DNA from: Bacteroidota bacterium
GTDB taxonomy: Bacteria; Bacteroidota; Bacteroidia; AKYH767-A; 2013-40CM-41-45
DNA length: 64,000 bases
Assembly (NCBI GenBank): GCA_016708785.1
Contig: JADJFC010000010.1
Coordinates: 116,934 to 180,933, forward strand
Direction of reading: 5' to 3'
The notes under the pieces were generated by a model. That model saw nothing but the letters and a program-made list of their open reading frames with translations. It ran no database searches and was not told the DNA's origin. Within the stretch, counting starts at the first letter, position 1, and each line of letters begins with the position of its first letter. The translations under genes were made by a program, and so were the position numbers. Positions 19,438 to 28,721 of this stretch are shown one piece after another.

Positions 19438-19514
19438 CCCTGCTCGGGAATGTTAAGCCGATTTACCGACACACAATCAATTACGTAACCCATAAAGCAT
19501 CATTCCGAGCAGGG
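19438..19514. repeat. Short MITE-like copy with matching ends
   Basis: A 77-bp derivative: CCCTGCTCGGGAATG on the left and CATTCCGAGCAGGG on the right. The inside keeps GTTAAGCCGATTTACCGACA and AACCCATAAAGCATCATTCC. Most of the right half of the full element is missing, but both ends still pair. Confidence 0.75.
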
Positions 19515-19527
19515 ATATTCGTTCTAC

Positions 19528-20097
19528 CTATATCTTCCCAAGTCTCTTCAACTCCCAAAAACATTTTGCCGTTGCGTTTATATCCACTGCTGCATTATGA
19601 GCTTCTTCAAAACCGGTTCCGAATAATTTGAAATGCAGTTCAGACAATTTAGGCCATTTATTGCCAAACGGACCTTTGATTGCACAATAGTCTATGCTAC
19701 TTAGCATCGTACAAATTTTACTTTTAGTCGTAACACTGTTCTTCATCTTGCTCCGTAAAAATTCTGCTCCCACAATCTTTTCATCAAAACTCATATTGTG
19801 TGCAACAAGATATTTTGATTGATCAATTAGTGATTGAAACTCCTCAAGTACAGCGAGAACTGCTTTGCCATCACGCTTTGCGATCTCATTTGAAATTCCA
19901 TGAATTTGTGAAGAGCTAGTCGGAATAGAAAAGCCCTCCGGTTTTATTATATGATCACCTTCAGAAATTTTATTCCCGTTCTTATCGTATAGCAAATATG
20001 CCAGTTGAACCATGCGTGGCCAATTAGTCAAATCGGTCACTGGTGCCTTCCAGTTTTTAGGAAGCCCTGTAGTTTCGGTGTCAAAAAATAGATACAT
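19528..20097 (-). CDS. DEDDh 3'-5' exonuclease (DnaQ-like)
   Basis: A 189-residue exonuclease domain with all catalytic residues: Asp6 and Glu8 in LFFDTETTG, the second acid in AHNMSFDEKIV, and His with Asp in EEAHNAAVDINAT. The start is chosen because MYLFFDTETTG is the usual beginning of the domain. It resembles stand-alone epsilon-like 3'-5' exonucleases. Substrate DNA or RNA cannot be told from the sequence. No neighbours are linked. Confidence 0.88.
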   Translation of the reverse strand: MYLFFDTETTGLPKNWKAPVTDLTNWPRMVQLAYLLYDKNGNKISEGDHIIKPEGFSIPTSSSQIHGISNEIAKRDGKAVLAVLEEFQSLIDQSKYLVAHNMSFDEKIVGAEFLRSKMKNSVTTKSKICTMLSSIDYCAIKGPFGNKWPKLSELHFKLFGTGFEEAHNAAVDINATAKCFWELKRLGKI

Positions 20098-20234
20098 GTA
20101 GCTTTTGATTTTTGAAAGTAAATATCACTAATTACATTTTCATATAGTAATTATACAAATGAATTTTGGATTTTACAATTTGAATTTATTTCCGTAATGT
20201 TGTTCAATATCTCTGACATATCCTCTTAAATAAA

Positions 20235-20965
20235 ATGCCACTACCAAAATACCTCCGCACCATTGTTGCTTTTGCGTTTCTGCTTTCAACTTCCATTGCA
20301 GCATCATCACAAACCATAATCGACCAATACGATTCAACATACACTGCCGGCATTAGTGCAAGGACATTATCCGGTTACAGTTTCTACCAGACATTCACAG
20401 CTGGCATGACAGGTAACTTAAGTCGAATCGATATCGGCTTTTTCAATTACATTTCCGGTACAGGAACTATTGAAGTATATGAAAACGCAGGCGTAAATGG
20501 GAACTTACTTTACTCCGGACAAGAAACGCTGTTCTGTCCATCTGGAGGATGTATGCTGCAATTCCCGTAAGCTGCAACCTGGTCGCAGGAAACACTTACA
20601 CATTTCATTTCACTCCGGGAGCAGGAATACCCGACCCATTCGGCGTGCAGGCAGATTTCTCTAACAGTTATCCGGGCGGTGAATTATTCCTCATAGATCC
20701 AAGCGGCACTTATCCTTTCAATATGGATGCAGTCTTTGCAACGTACATGGATTCAAAATTAACCGGGATCGACAAACCTGAACTTAACCACAATTCATTC
20801 TACACAATTTCAGCTTCATCAATTATTATGAATGAAAATGTAAACGGCGAGCTATATGCTTTGGATGGTCGGAAATTGAAAATGGAAGGGCTGAGGAGTG
20901 GTATATATTTATTAAGGGCGACTTCGCTTGGAAAAGAGTATTTGTTTAAGGTGTGTATTCGATAA
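20235..20965 (+). CDS. Secreted protein with T9SS-like tail, frameshifted
   Basis: Two frames make one protein of about 243 residues. The first (20235-20570) has a signal peptide (LRTIVAFAFLLSTSIAASSQ) and a beta-rich domain (TLSGYSFYQTFTAGMTGNLS, then GTIEVYENAGVNGNLLYSGQ). It slips at about 20560. The second frame goes on with PVSCNLVAGNTYTFHFTPGA and FGVQADFSNSYPGG, and ends in a short sorting-domain-like tail (LYALDGRKLKMEGLRSGIYL and KEYLFKV). The tail resembles T9SS type A ends but is short. It is probably exported to the surface. Function unknown. Confidence 0.7.
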
Positions 20966-21003
20966 TACCAGAATTGTTTCATTTTTTATAGAAGCGGAAA
21001 CGC

Positions 21004-21107
21004 CCCCTGCTCGGCAGAATGTTAAGCGGATTTACCGACACTCTTTCAATTCCGTAACCCATCAAGCGTCATTCCGTCCGCACTAATATTGATTGATTAG
21101 AGCAGGG
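21004..21107. repeat. MITE-like copy, left-half derivative
   Basis: CCCTGCTCGGCAGAATG and GTTAAGCGGATTTACCGACA on the left, the full core CAAGCGTCATTCCGTCCG, then a direct jump to AGAGCAGGG. It is a 104-bp internal-deletion form of the 185-bp element. Confidence 0.75.
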
Positions 21108-21117
21108 TTCAAACCCA

Positions 21118-21607
21118 TTAATTTCCTTGGAAAGTTCCTTTAATCGCTTTTCCACTAGTAGAGTTAACAGCAGTAAGGTCTTCCATAGATGAAATGGTTA
21201 CTGTAAAAGGAGTTCCGGTTTTCTTAACTTCATACATAGTTGTAGCATTCGTAATTCCAGCACCATTTTTAGAATTTCCTTTGATGGTAAATGTGCCAGT
21301 TGATTCAACTTTATCTATGATTATTGAAATGATGCCAGTTGGAGTTTTACCCCAAATATTTGCTTCTTTTTTGTTGAGCACATACAATATCATAATGCCC
21401 AGGTATGCTGCCTCCAACCAAAACTCCATCTACCTTGCACCAAATATCCTCCATTGGCGATTGGTACATCTGTAGTCGCAGTTTCTGAAGTCGTGATAGC
21501 AGCAGTTAAAGTTTTGAGATTAGCACTTTCTGATGTAGTATACTTTGACAAGAAACAATAGCTACAAGAACTATCCACAGCAAAGTGATTTTAAGTAGGG
21601 TCTTCAT
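21118..21607 (-). CDS. Lipoprotein of unknown function, frameshifted
   Basis: An ATG at 21605-21607 starts MKTLLKITLLWIVLVAIVSC, a lipoprotein signal with a lipobox-like AIVSC. The reading then shifts. KYTTSESANLKTLTAAITTS is open in 21390-21578, and EANIWGKTPTGIISIIIDKV with TGTFTIKGNSKNGAGITNAT follows in 21118-21429. At least two slips are needed near 21545 and 21420. The end (EDLTAVNSTSGKAIKGTFQG) looks like a beta-sandwich edge. I do not recognise the family. Confidence 0.5.
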
Positions 21608-21690
21608 GATATTCTATTTTAAAAAAATTTGGCTCTAACAAATATAATGTTTTTTCCCATTGTTGGTATTATGATCAAAAATGGAAAATA

Positions 21691-21730
21691 CCCCTGCTCG
21701 GCGGAAATACCCCCGCTCGGAGGAATGTTA
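21691..21730. repeat. Two MITE-end fragments in tandem
   Basis: CCCCTGCTCGGCGGAAATA is followed directly by CCCCCGCTCGGAGGAATGTT. These are two copies of the element's terminal repeat, overlapping the stop of the dioxygenase gene at 21728. Confidence 0.6.
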
Positions 21731-22606
21731 CGATATTTGAAAGCACCTCATACTTGCACTACCGAATTGAAAACCTTCAAAGAGGTATTTTACTTCTTCT
21801 GTTTTGTCAGCTAAACCAAGTGTATAAAGCATCGGCAAATAATGCTCGTTTGTGGGGTGAGCTAATTGAAATATACTTCCTAGTTGATTATAATTTACAA
21901 GTGCTTTAAAATCCTGACTATTTAGTTTTGATTTCACTAGTTCATCAAATTCAATTGCCCAATCTAAAGGTTTAGCATTAATATTATTCCAATCTATCAT
22001 CTTAAGATTATGAACTATGTTTCCACTGGCAATGATCAACACCCCTTTTTCTCTCATTTTTTTTAGTGCATTTGCCAATTCAAAATGGTAGCTTGATGGT
22101 TGTGATTCATCAATACTCATTTCAAAAACCGGAACATCGGCCTTAGAATATAAATGTTTTAAAACAGTCCAGGCACCGTGGTCGAGATCCATTGATGGGT
22201 CTTCTTGAATATGATAATTTGCTGCCGTTTCAAGTGCTTGTTTTGCAAGTTGCGGATGCCCTTTTGGTTCGTATTTAATTTGAAACAAACGGTCATCTAT
22301 ATTTCCAAAATCATAAAGCGCCTTAGGTAATGAATTAACAGAAATTAAAGTTCCTTTGGTTGTCCAATGCGCTGAAATTATCATAATGGCATTGGGCTTT
22401 TCAATACTTGTCCCAATTTTACTTAGATGTTGAGTAAAGTCATTGTCAAGTAGTGCATTGATTGGGTGACCATGTCCAATAAATAATAATGGTGTCTTTT
22501 GAGTATTTGAAAAATTGTTGCTAATTTTTTCGAAAGCTTCAAGTTTTATGCTTGCTCCTATGAGTGGGAGCGATGCAATTATTTTTAAGAAGTGTAGTCG
22601 TTTCAT
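21728..22606 (-). CDS. ygiD: 4,5-DOPA extradiol dioxygenase-like protein
   Basis: A 292-residue member of the LigB-type class III extradiol dioxygenase family that includes YgiD. The metal site is visible: HGHP at about 45-48, SAHW with His80, HGAWTVLKHLY near the middle and AHPTNEHYLPMLYTLG near the C-terminus. YgiD opens the catechol ring of L-DOPA in vitro. The physiological substrate in bacteria is unclear. The first 25 residues are hydrophobic and may be a signal or Tat-like leader (LHFLKIIASLPLIGASI), which is unusual for the family. A Crp/Fnr gene lies 100 bp upstream on the same strand. Confidence 0.85.
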   Translation of the reverse strand: MKRLHFLKIIASLPLIGASIKLEAFEKISNNFSNTQKTPLLFIGHGHPINALLDNDFTQHLSKIGTSIEKPNAIMIISAHWTTKGTLISVNSLPKALYDFGNIDDRLFQIKYEPKGHPQLAKQALETAANYHIQEDPSMDLDHGAWTVLKHLYSKADVPVFEMSIDESQPSSYHFELANALKKMREKGVLIIASGNIVHNLKMIDWNNINAKPLDWAIEFDELVKSKLNSQDFKALVNYNQLGSIFQLAHPTNEHYLPMLYTLGLADKTEEVKYLFEGFQFGSASMRCFQIS

Positions 22607-22706
22607 TGTCTGTATCGATTTTGTATACCATCACAATTAATTGGTTACACAAAGTTGGAGCTTATGCAATGATTTTTCGTTCACATAGGTTAAGAACGTA
22701 TTTATT

Positions 22707-23294
22707 CTATTTTTTCTTTACAAGTTTTTGGCGGATCCGACTTAATGATTGAGGCTTGATGCCTAAATACGATGCAACTAAATATTGAGGAACTCTTTGG
22801 AGAAGGTCAGGTTGTTTTTTAATGAGAGATAAATATCGTTGCTCAGCATCTTCACTGAAAGTAGAGGCAATTCTTTGTAGAGAATTCAAATAACCATTTT
22901 GAACGAGTATTCTAAAAAACATTTCAAATTTTGTAATTTGCTTACACGCTTTTTCAAAGTCAACATAATTCATTGCAAAAAGAGTAGTAGGTTCCAATGT
23001 TTCTACATTAAATATTGCCGGCTTGCCACTAAAAAAACTATACATATCTCCGATCCAGTATCCTTCAAAACCAAATTGTACAGTATGCAACTCACCCTTT
23101 TTGTCAATAATAAAAGTATGTGTCGCACCACTGTCAACAAAGTACAAATTACGAGAAATTTGATTTTCGTTTACAAATTGCACTTTGTTTTCTAATTGAA
23201 TGGGAACAAACCATCCGCTTAGTTTTTCAAATTCCGCCGCCGTCAGTCTTTGATTTAATTTGGCTTCAATATTTTTACGAATATTGTTATGCAT
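22707..23294 (-). CDS. Crp/Fnr family transcriptional regulator
   Basis: I place the start at 23294 (MHNNIRKNIEAKLNQRLTAA), giving 195 residues, because the longer frame to 23393 begins in unrelated DNA. Residues about 30-120 form a cNMP-binding-like beta-roll (ISRNLYFVDSGATHTFIID, then FGFEGYWIGDMYSFFSGKPA). The C-terminal part is short, with EDAEQRYLSLIKKQPDLLQR and the helix-turn-helix PQYLVASYLGIKPQSLSRIR. This ending is typical of Bacteroidota Crp-like regulators. The cyclic-nucleotide pocket lacks a clear Arg-Ser-Ala signature, so cAMP binding is doubtful. It may control the dioxygenase next to it. Confidence 0.88.
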   Translation of the reverse strand: MHNNIRKNIEAKLNQRLTAAEFEKLSGWFVPIQLENKVQFVNENQISRNLYFVDSGATHTFIIDKKGELHTVQFGFEGYWIGDMYSFFSGKPAIFNVETLEPTTLFAMNYVDFEKACKQITKFEMFFRILVQNGYLNSLQRIASTFSEDAEQRYLSLIKKQPDLLQRVPQYLVASYLGIKPQSLSRIRQKLVKKK

Positions 23295-23500
23295 TGTGTC
23301 AAAATTAATTTTTTGAAGTCGGTTTTCTGCTCTGCAGTACCCTGCTCGGAATGTTATGCGGAAATTAATTTGATTGAATTCATTTAAAAACAAATATAGT
23401 AGAAATCAAATAACAACTATCATTTGTAAATAAATACGGCTGACCTAAACATCACTAAATGAAAGAAAATTTTACCCTCTGAAACTCAAAGCATTTCTCT

Positions 23501-23790
23501 CTCAATTGTGTTAAGGTCCTATTACAGTCCGCCACGAAGGATTTATTATGCTATCATATGAAATACCATTTGACACTAATACAACCATGAAAGACATCCT
23601 AGAAGAACTAGCCGACGACCATAATAAATCATTGGAAAAACTAAAAGACGTTCCGGAAAGAGAAGCTACCAATAATGAAGCTTGGGAATTTCCGGATCGG
23701 ACGCCTGTGAAAGGTGGGCTGAATAAAAAAGGAGGGAAAAATCGGAAGAGGGGGTGGGATGAGGGGGATTATTATGGGTATTATGGTTGA
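23501..23790 (+). repeat. Long dispersed repeat, copy 2
   Basis: Second copy of the block at 2052-2340, with the same orientation relative to its gene. It starts at CTCAATTGTGTTAAGGTC and ends at the stop codon. Confidence 0.75.
23548..23790 (+). CDS. Duplicated 80-aa protein, second copy
   Basis: Paralogue of the gene at 2098-2340 with the same length. Replacements are few: Ser for Leu3, Glu for Lys5, Lys for Arg60, Gly for Glu62, and several at 70-74 where GWDEGD replaces the TSDDGN region. The core EELADDHNKSLEKLKDVPER and the YYGYYG end are unchanged. The flanks are unrelated to those of copy 1, so the unit moved or was duplicated as a block of about 290 bp. It has no signal peptide and no known domain. 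Confidence 0.65.
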   Translation: MLSYEIPFDTNTTMKDILEELADDHNKSLEKLKDVPEREATNNEAWEFPDRTPVKGGLNKKGGKNRKRGWDEGDYYGYYG

Positions 23791-23884
23791 CTTTCGTTAC
23801 ATGTTTGAGTCATCGCAAGATTTGAGCCTGTTAAGTTTAGAACGAAATTAACGCTTTGGGAAAAAAGCTTTGGGTTTATGTTGC

Positions 23885-24225
23885 CTACTTTGGTTTAAAG
23901 ATAAACGACATTGTGCCTTTTTGTTGTTCCAATTTAGGATTTGCACTGAACTTTGATTTTAATGCAGCCTCCTTTGCCAACTTAAAGAGATGAATAAGGG
24001 TAGTTGTGCTTCCTCGTGATCCTGGAATTGCATCGACAACGTTCCCGCTCTTATCAACAATAATGTCGACAACAACTTTCCCAGTATTCCCCATTGTATC
24101 AAACGCGCTTGGAACAATTATAAGTTCTCGATTTACTAGATTAAACGAAAAACCTGAATTGTTTTTAACTTCTCCATTTGATTTAGTTAATGTACTGGGT
24201 GAATTAATTTTTGCCAAAGGACTTG
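23885..24225 (-). CDS. TonB-like C-terminal domain, probable 3' part
   Basis: A 110-residue open part with the TonB-like C-terminal fold common in Bacteroidota. NRELIIVPSAFDTMGNTGKV is followed by VVVDIIVDKSGNVVDAIPGS, RGSTTT and LAKEAALKSKFSANP. The frame has no good start of its own. Reading upstream gives LTSPLAKINSPSTLTKS, which joins the gene at 24226 if one base is added to the A run near 24232. It is therefore probably the C-terminal half of that gene. Whether it works with TonB-dependent receptors is unknown. Confidence 0.6.
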
Positions 24226-24687
24226 TTAGAGTTTTTTACTTATTTGTATGTTTTCCGAACTTCCAACAAAATTAGCAGCTTGGATTATGTAAGTAACATC
24301 TCGTCTTGTATAAGTTATTACAGCTATTTTTTTCTCTCCGATATAAATCTGTGCAGAGTAATATCCTATAGGAGTGGTAGCTGATTCTTCGCTAATATAT
24401 GTCGTGTACAAATAACCTTTTAGCTCTCCCTCTGTTTCTTGGCTTTGTGGAAAAACAGGTTGTTGAATTTTAAATCCAACTTCACCTGTTTCCTTGGTGT
24501 AAAAAACGAAATAGTGTTCATTATAACACAATGAAGCGGGGCTATAAATTGTTTGTCCATCACTGGTAGAACTGCTTTTTAAATATTTGTTTGTGGTTAT
24601 ACATTTGACCAACATATCGGCTTCATTTTGCGAGTTTGCTATGCTCACGAAAGTCAAAAAAATAAAAATTAGAAAGATTGTTTTCAA
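24226..24687 (-). CDS. Exported protein, probable 5' part of a TonB-like gene
   Basis: 153 residues with a clear signal peptide (MKTIFLIFIFLTFVSIANSQ). A beta-rich region follows (YLKSSSTSDGQTIYSPASLC, GEVGFKIQQPVFPQSQ, GYYSAQIYIGEKKIAVITYT) and ends ENIQISKKL at a run of A. The next frame continues SKKTLTSPLAKINSPS straight into the TonB-like domain. Fused, the protein would be about 267 residues. No membrane anchor other than the signal is visible, so it would be periplasmic or surface exposed. Confidence 0.6.
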   Translation of the reverse strand: MKTIFLIFIFLTFVSIANSQNEADMLVKCITTNKYLKSSSTSDGQTIYSPASLCYNEHYFVFYTKETGEVGFKIQQPVFPQSQETEGELKGYLYTTYISEESATTPIGYYSAQIYIGEKKIAVITYTRRDVTYIIQAANFVGSSENIQISKKL

Positions 24688-24835
24688 TGAATTATGTCTG
24701 TTTAAAAATTACATATAACGTGTAGCAGTTATAGGAGGCATGCGATTATGAGACGAAAACTGTCTGTAAACAGAGTATTGATTTGAACCACTAAGCTTCA
24801 TTTAACAGCTAAACTGCTAATTTCTTTTAGAGCTG

Positions 24836-25523
24836 TTAGGCGCTCGGGCTTTCATTGTTGATTAGTTTTTCAATCAATTTGTATAAATGCGTTCCAATTG
24901 ATTTTGGATAGTCCTCTTCTAAAGTGTCGATTGATTTAGCTCTTTGAATTGCTGTGTTAGTAAGGGGTAAATATATATTTGGATTGGGTCTTTTGTTGTA
25001 ACCTCTGTCACCGCCTTGTAGTTCTCCAACAACAATGTCAATATGATTTTTTGAGCTACTTACTTTCGCATTCTCCAAAAGTAAATCTTGTTCTGCTTGT
25101 GTGAATTCACTCAAGTTTTTCAAGTGCAATACTAACCATATTTCAAAACAAGGATTGCTCATTGCCAGATAAAAGTTCTCTTCCTTTTTACATTCAGCTA
25201 CTAAATCATCAAAACTAAGTTTATGAATACTTTCCCAATCATCCCTATCGACAATAAGCCAAAATTCATCTCGAAATTTTGAACCCGTATTCTTTCTTTG
25301 CCCAATTGAGTAATTTTTTCACACTAAATGGGTCTGAACCCTTTCCATTAGGTCTTTTTAGTGGAACAATTTCAATTAGTCCGTTGTTATTAAAATATTC
25401 TGAAGCCCTAAAGTCTTGAAAATATTTTTTCTCGGTAACAGTTCCTTCGTAAGAAAGGACAAACAATTTTTCAGCATCAACATGCCCTCCTTGTCTAATT
25501 AATGGAATTGGCTCTCTTGGCAT
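24836..25523 (-). CDS. rloB: RloB/AbiLii-like nuclease, frameshifted
   Basis: One gene of about 228 residues in two frames joined near 25270. It starts MPREPIPLIRQGGHVDAEKL and has the acidic motif LSYEGTVTEKKYFQDF. Across the slip it reads FRDEFWLIVDRDDWESIHKL, then MSNPCFEIWLVLHL and YNKRPNPNIYLPL. The EGTxTE plus DRD pattern is that of RloB proteins and resembles TOPRIM-type metal sites. The ATG lies 2 bp after the stop of the ATPase gene upstream. RloA-RloB pairs correspond to the two components of the AbiL phage-abortive system, so a defence role is expected. Confidence 0.85.
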
Positions 25524-25525
25524 AA

Positions 25526-26894
25526 CTAATCATTATTAATTGGTAAAACAGTTAGTTTATTTCTATTGCCAAGTTTTGGAATACCTTTATAACGACCTAA
25601 CAAATAGTCCCTTCTTACTTCTTTATCAAATCTAATATTGTAATCTTCCAAAGAATGTAAATGACTTACTCCTGCTTGTCTTTAACTGCAAACCATATTT
25701 CATCTTTTACGTAAAAAAGCTTTTGAGTTAATAGCGTTGACTCGTGACTTGCAACAATAAATTGGCTATTGATATTATCGCATTTCGATAAAAAGAAATC
25801 AAATAAGTCATAAATCAAATTAGGGTGTAAACTTCGTTCCATTTCATCAACAATAAATACGTTTCCACCCTTGAAAAAGTCAATAATTAAAGGGATTAAA
25901 TCCATTATTCTTCTAGTTCCGTCTGATTCGTCTTTCAAATCAAATAGTTCAAATGTTCCTCCAATTACTTTATGTTTCGTCTTAAGAAGTTTTGCTTCTA
26001 ATTCATTTTCTTTGTTTTTGGAAATGATATAATGTTTATCATCTTGTGGATTAGACAAAAAAGCTCCTTTCTTTTCTGACTTTTCACTCAATAAATCGTT
26101 TTTAATGTCTTCTTTTATCTCGTTTGGCACATCTACTTTATTAAAATCGATTTCTTTAAAATCAATACCATCAATACTGTATCAAAATAATCAAGCATTT
26201 CAGTAAACAATTTCTGTAAATCTGTATTTTCAAATAATTCAAACTTTTCCTATGTTTTTTGAGTTAGGATAAATAACAGTTAAAGCATTTTGAAACCAGT
26301 CAATAATATTTAAAATATCAGAAATATCACTTACGTTTTCTGTTACATTAGTATTTCTGATTTGAGTTAAAAACAACTGATTTCTCGGTGTGCCTTTGGC
26401 AGTAAATTCAATAAATTGAGTTTCTTCCTTTTTTATTTTTTTACTCAAAAAGACAAATCAAAATTATTGGAGTTTTTCCTCTCAAATATTTTTTGTTTCG
26501 GATTTTTTATTTATTTCAAAAAGCCATTCCTCAATTATTTCTTTTGAATTAAACACAAATCCATAAGCATAATTTTTGTTTTTATGTTGAATTTCGTATT
26601 CGATTCTAGAATTGTCTTTAACAGATTTTTTATCTAGCTTAAAAATGTCAAAGTAATCGGTTGTTCAGTTTTAGAGCCTTTTAGGACGAGTTTTTTTACC
26701 AAACTCAATGGCTTGATTAGGTTTGATTTCCCAGAAGCATTCGCTCCAAAAACTACCGCGGTTTTTAAAACAGATGTGCCTTTGATTGGCTTTGATTTAT
26801 GTTGCGGTTTTAAAGTCCCTTTGCCAGGAATTAATGAAAATACTACTTTGTCCCTGAATGACAAAAAATTCTCAACTGTGAATCTAATTAGCAT
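25526..26894 (-). CDS. rloA: RloA/AbiLi-like AAA ATPase, frameshifted
   Basis: About 455 residues in several frames. It starts MLIRFTVENFLSFRDKVVFS with Walker A GANASGKSNLIKPLSL (26634-26894). Middle pieces are at 26239-26448 (QFIEFTAKGTPRNQLFL). The 25666-26130 part has GGTFELFDLKDESDGTRRIM, Walker B FIVDEMERSLHPNLIYDL and the switch VASHESTLL. After a last slip near 25675 it ends HLHSLEDYNIRFDKEVRRDY and KGIPKLGNRN, with the stop at 25526. This is the SMC/ABC-like AAA_15/21 type used in OLD, Septu and AbiL systems. It probably senses phage and controls the RloB nuclease. Four or more indels split it. Confidence 0.85.
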
Positions 26895-27431
26895 TGTTTT
26901 ATATTTAAATCTGTGCAAATGTAGTGATAAAATCACAAGTTGCAACTTTTCCCTATAATAGTTGTCGATACGTGGTTTTTTTAGCCTGGCTCTTAATATT
27001 TGGCTTAAAGAACCAAATTGCACTTATTTTATAATCAGAAGCTGTAAAATTGCCACAATTAATCATTTTAATTTTCTTATTCGAAATCCCAAGGCTTTTA
27101 TCTATGCTTACTCTAATTTGAAATGCTATCGAGTAAAGTTTGAAGTGTCGTCTATGTTTTAAAGCAAACGTTCTGCAGATTCACCATGGGCGGAATTTTT
27201 AGCATAAATGTTGATGCAAGAACTGATTTTCCAGTAACCACGAAAACTGTGTGCGGAGCACAGTCCAAGCGATTGCAAATGTGATGTTAACAATTGTTCT
27301 TCTATTCATTTTTAGTGCTGTCCCTTTGTTTCACCAGTGGTGATTACCTTCTGATCTTCTAGGCCTCTTTAATTTGTTTTAACTCCTCTTTGGTTTCTCT
27401 AAGACGTCTACTTGTTTTCTTATTTGTCCAT
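26895..27431. other. Intergenic region with repeat remnants
   Basis: No convincing gene is seen. The stretch near 27020-27066 (GCACTTATTTTATAATCAGA, then CACAATTAATCA) resembles 1069-1115, and 27187-27228 (GGGCGGAATTTTTAGCATAA) recalls dispersed Bacteroidota repeats also hinted at near 290-370 and 13050-13118. The end contains leftover coding-like text (KQVDVLEKPKEELKQIKEA) on the minus strand, without a start. Confidence 0.35.
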
Positions 27432-27812
27432 CTATAACTTGATAGTTACATTACCTCCATTGATGACAAAGTTGTATTGGTTTTCAATGCTCTTAGAAAG
27501 ATTGTTTTTAATGCCCTCCGTTGCCTTGTTGAACATTATGTTCTTTTAGTTTTTGATCTACTAATTTATTAATTCCGTCCTTAATTTTTTCATCAATATG
27601 CTTTTCAGCATCTTCAATAAATCGCTTTTGTATCTCTGGGTCAGGAACGAGATTGTTTTGTTTTAACTTCTCAATCATTAGTCTATTTTCAAGAACAGTT
27701 TTTTCAATTAGCAAAAGCGAAGTAACAATACCTAAAACAAGAGCTGCATTTTTAATATTGGTCTTAATTTTAAATTTGGCAGGAGAACTCTTTGTAATAC
27801 TGATTATTTCAT
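27432..27812 (-). CDS. Small single-pass membrane protein, frameshifted
   Basis: The ATG at 27810-27812 overlaps the stop of the upstream gene as ATGA, but an A seems to be missing after it (MK then stop). Restored, it reads MKIISITKSSPAKFKIKTNI, a membrane helix (NAALVLGIVTSLLLIEKTVL) and an acidic coiled stretch (IQKRFIEDAEKHIDEKIKDG). After a second slip near 27540 it ends NKATEGIKNNLSKSIENQYN and VINGGNVTIKL. It is about 125 residues, topologically N-in or N-out with a coiled tail. The close overlap suggests it works with the protein encoded at 27809-28383. Family unknown. Confidence 0.5.
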
Positions 27813-28383
27813 AAATCTTCTCTTCTTACATCTAATAGTCTGGCATACCCCTCAATGATTAAAAACCAATCATTCATTTGGACCTTAGCTTCTTTAAAGT
27901 CGCTAATAGCTACATTGCCGTCAAACGTAATTTCAATAATACCCTCGGTTTCGTTTATTAAGTTAATGTTTGAACTGAGTTCAAATGGCTTAAGTAAAGT
28001 CAAGAATTGAGTTGGCTTTGTTCGCAACTTATTGATTTCAGTTATTACAGTCTGTAAAACACTTGTTCTGCTGTCGGAGTGGTTTGTAATTGTAATTTTA
28101 TGTCTTCAAAATAGCGTCTTCCTTTTTCACCAAGTAGGTGTCCTATTTCAAGTTTGTCAGCAACATATTCGTGGTCTGCTGTCCATATAGCGGAATTAAT
28201 TTTTGTAACAAATGATATAATTTTATCAATGGCTGCAATCGCTTGCGGTAAAGCGTTTTGTTGGTTGGCTTGAAATGCCTGCCTGATTTTTGTCAGAGTT
28301 TGAACTTCTGCTTGTATAGTCTGAGCATTTATTGTTTCAGAAATTTGAGATACAACAGAATATATATCTTGTATTTGTTTCAT
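27809..28383 (-). CDS. Alpha-helical protein of unknown function, frameshifted
   Basis: The first part (28045-28383) starts MKQIQDIYSVVSQISETINA and is helical (QAFQANQQNALPQAIAAIDK, HEYVADKLEIGHLLGEKGRR). It slips in a T-run near 28065 and continues TVITEINKLRTKPTQFLTLL, then IEITFDGNVAISDFKEAKVQ and MNDWFLIIEGYARLLDVRRE (27809-28027). The total is about 190 residues and cytoplasmic. It sits directly upstream of, and overlaps, the small membrane protein, so the two form a unit. I do not recognise the family. Confidence 0.55.
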
Positions 28384-28721
28384 ATTTAATAATTGTCGTT
28401 TTATTTTTTCGTTTTAGAATTACTGGACACGGTTCCTTTTAATTACCCCTATTCTCAAAACCAAACAATTGTCCTCCATGCCGAAGAAAATTCTAGTTAA
28501 AATCTACTCATAAGTAGTAAAACTATCACAAGGTATCATACTAAATTTTCTTATTCTGATCCACGATTTTTAATCACCAAACATAAAACAATTAAAAACT
28601 GAACCAATTCTTACTTCCACTAAACCTCTCAAATCATTAAACACATCACAAGTATAATAAAAATCTCCAACTCCCCTCATTCGAACAAAATAATTTTCCA
28701 GTGAAAAAGCGCTAAGGATCA
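28384..28721. other. Intergenic region with shared ACAAGTATAAT motif
   Basis: No gene is seen. ACACATCACAAGTATAATAA near 28642 is the third copy of the motif found at about 1895 and 9580. Confidence 0.4.
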
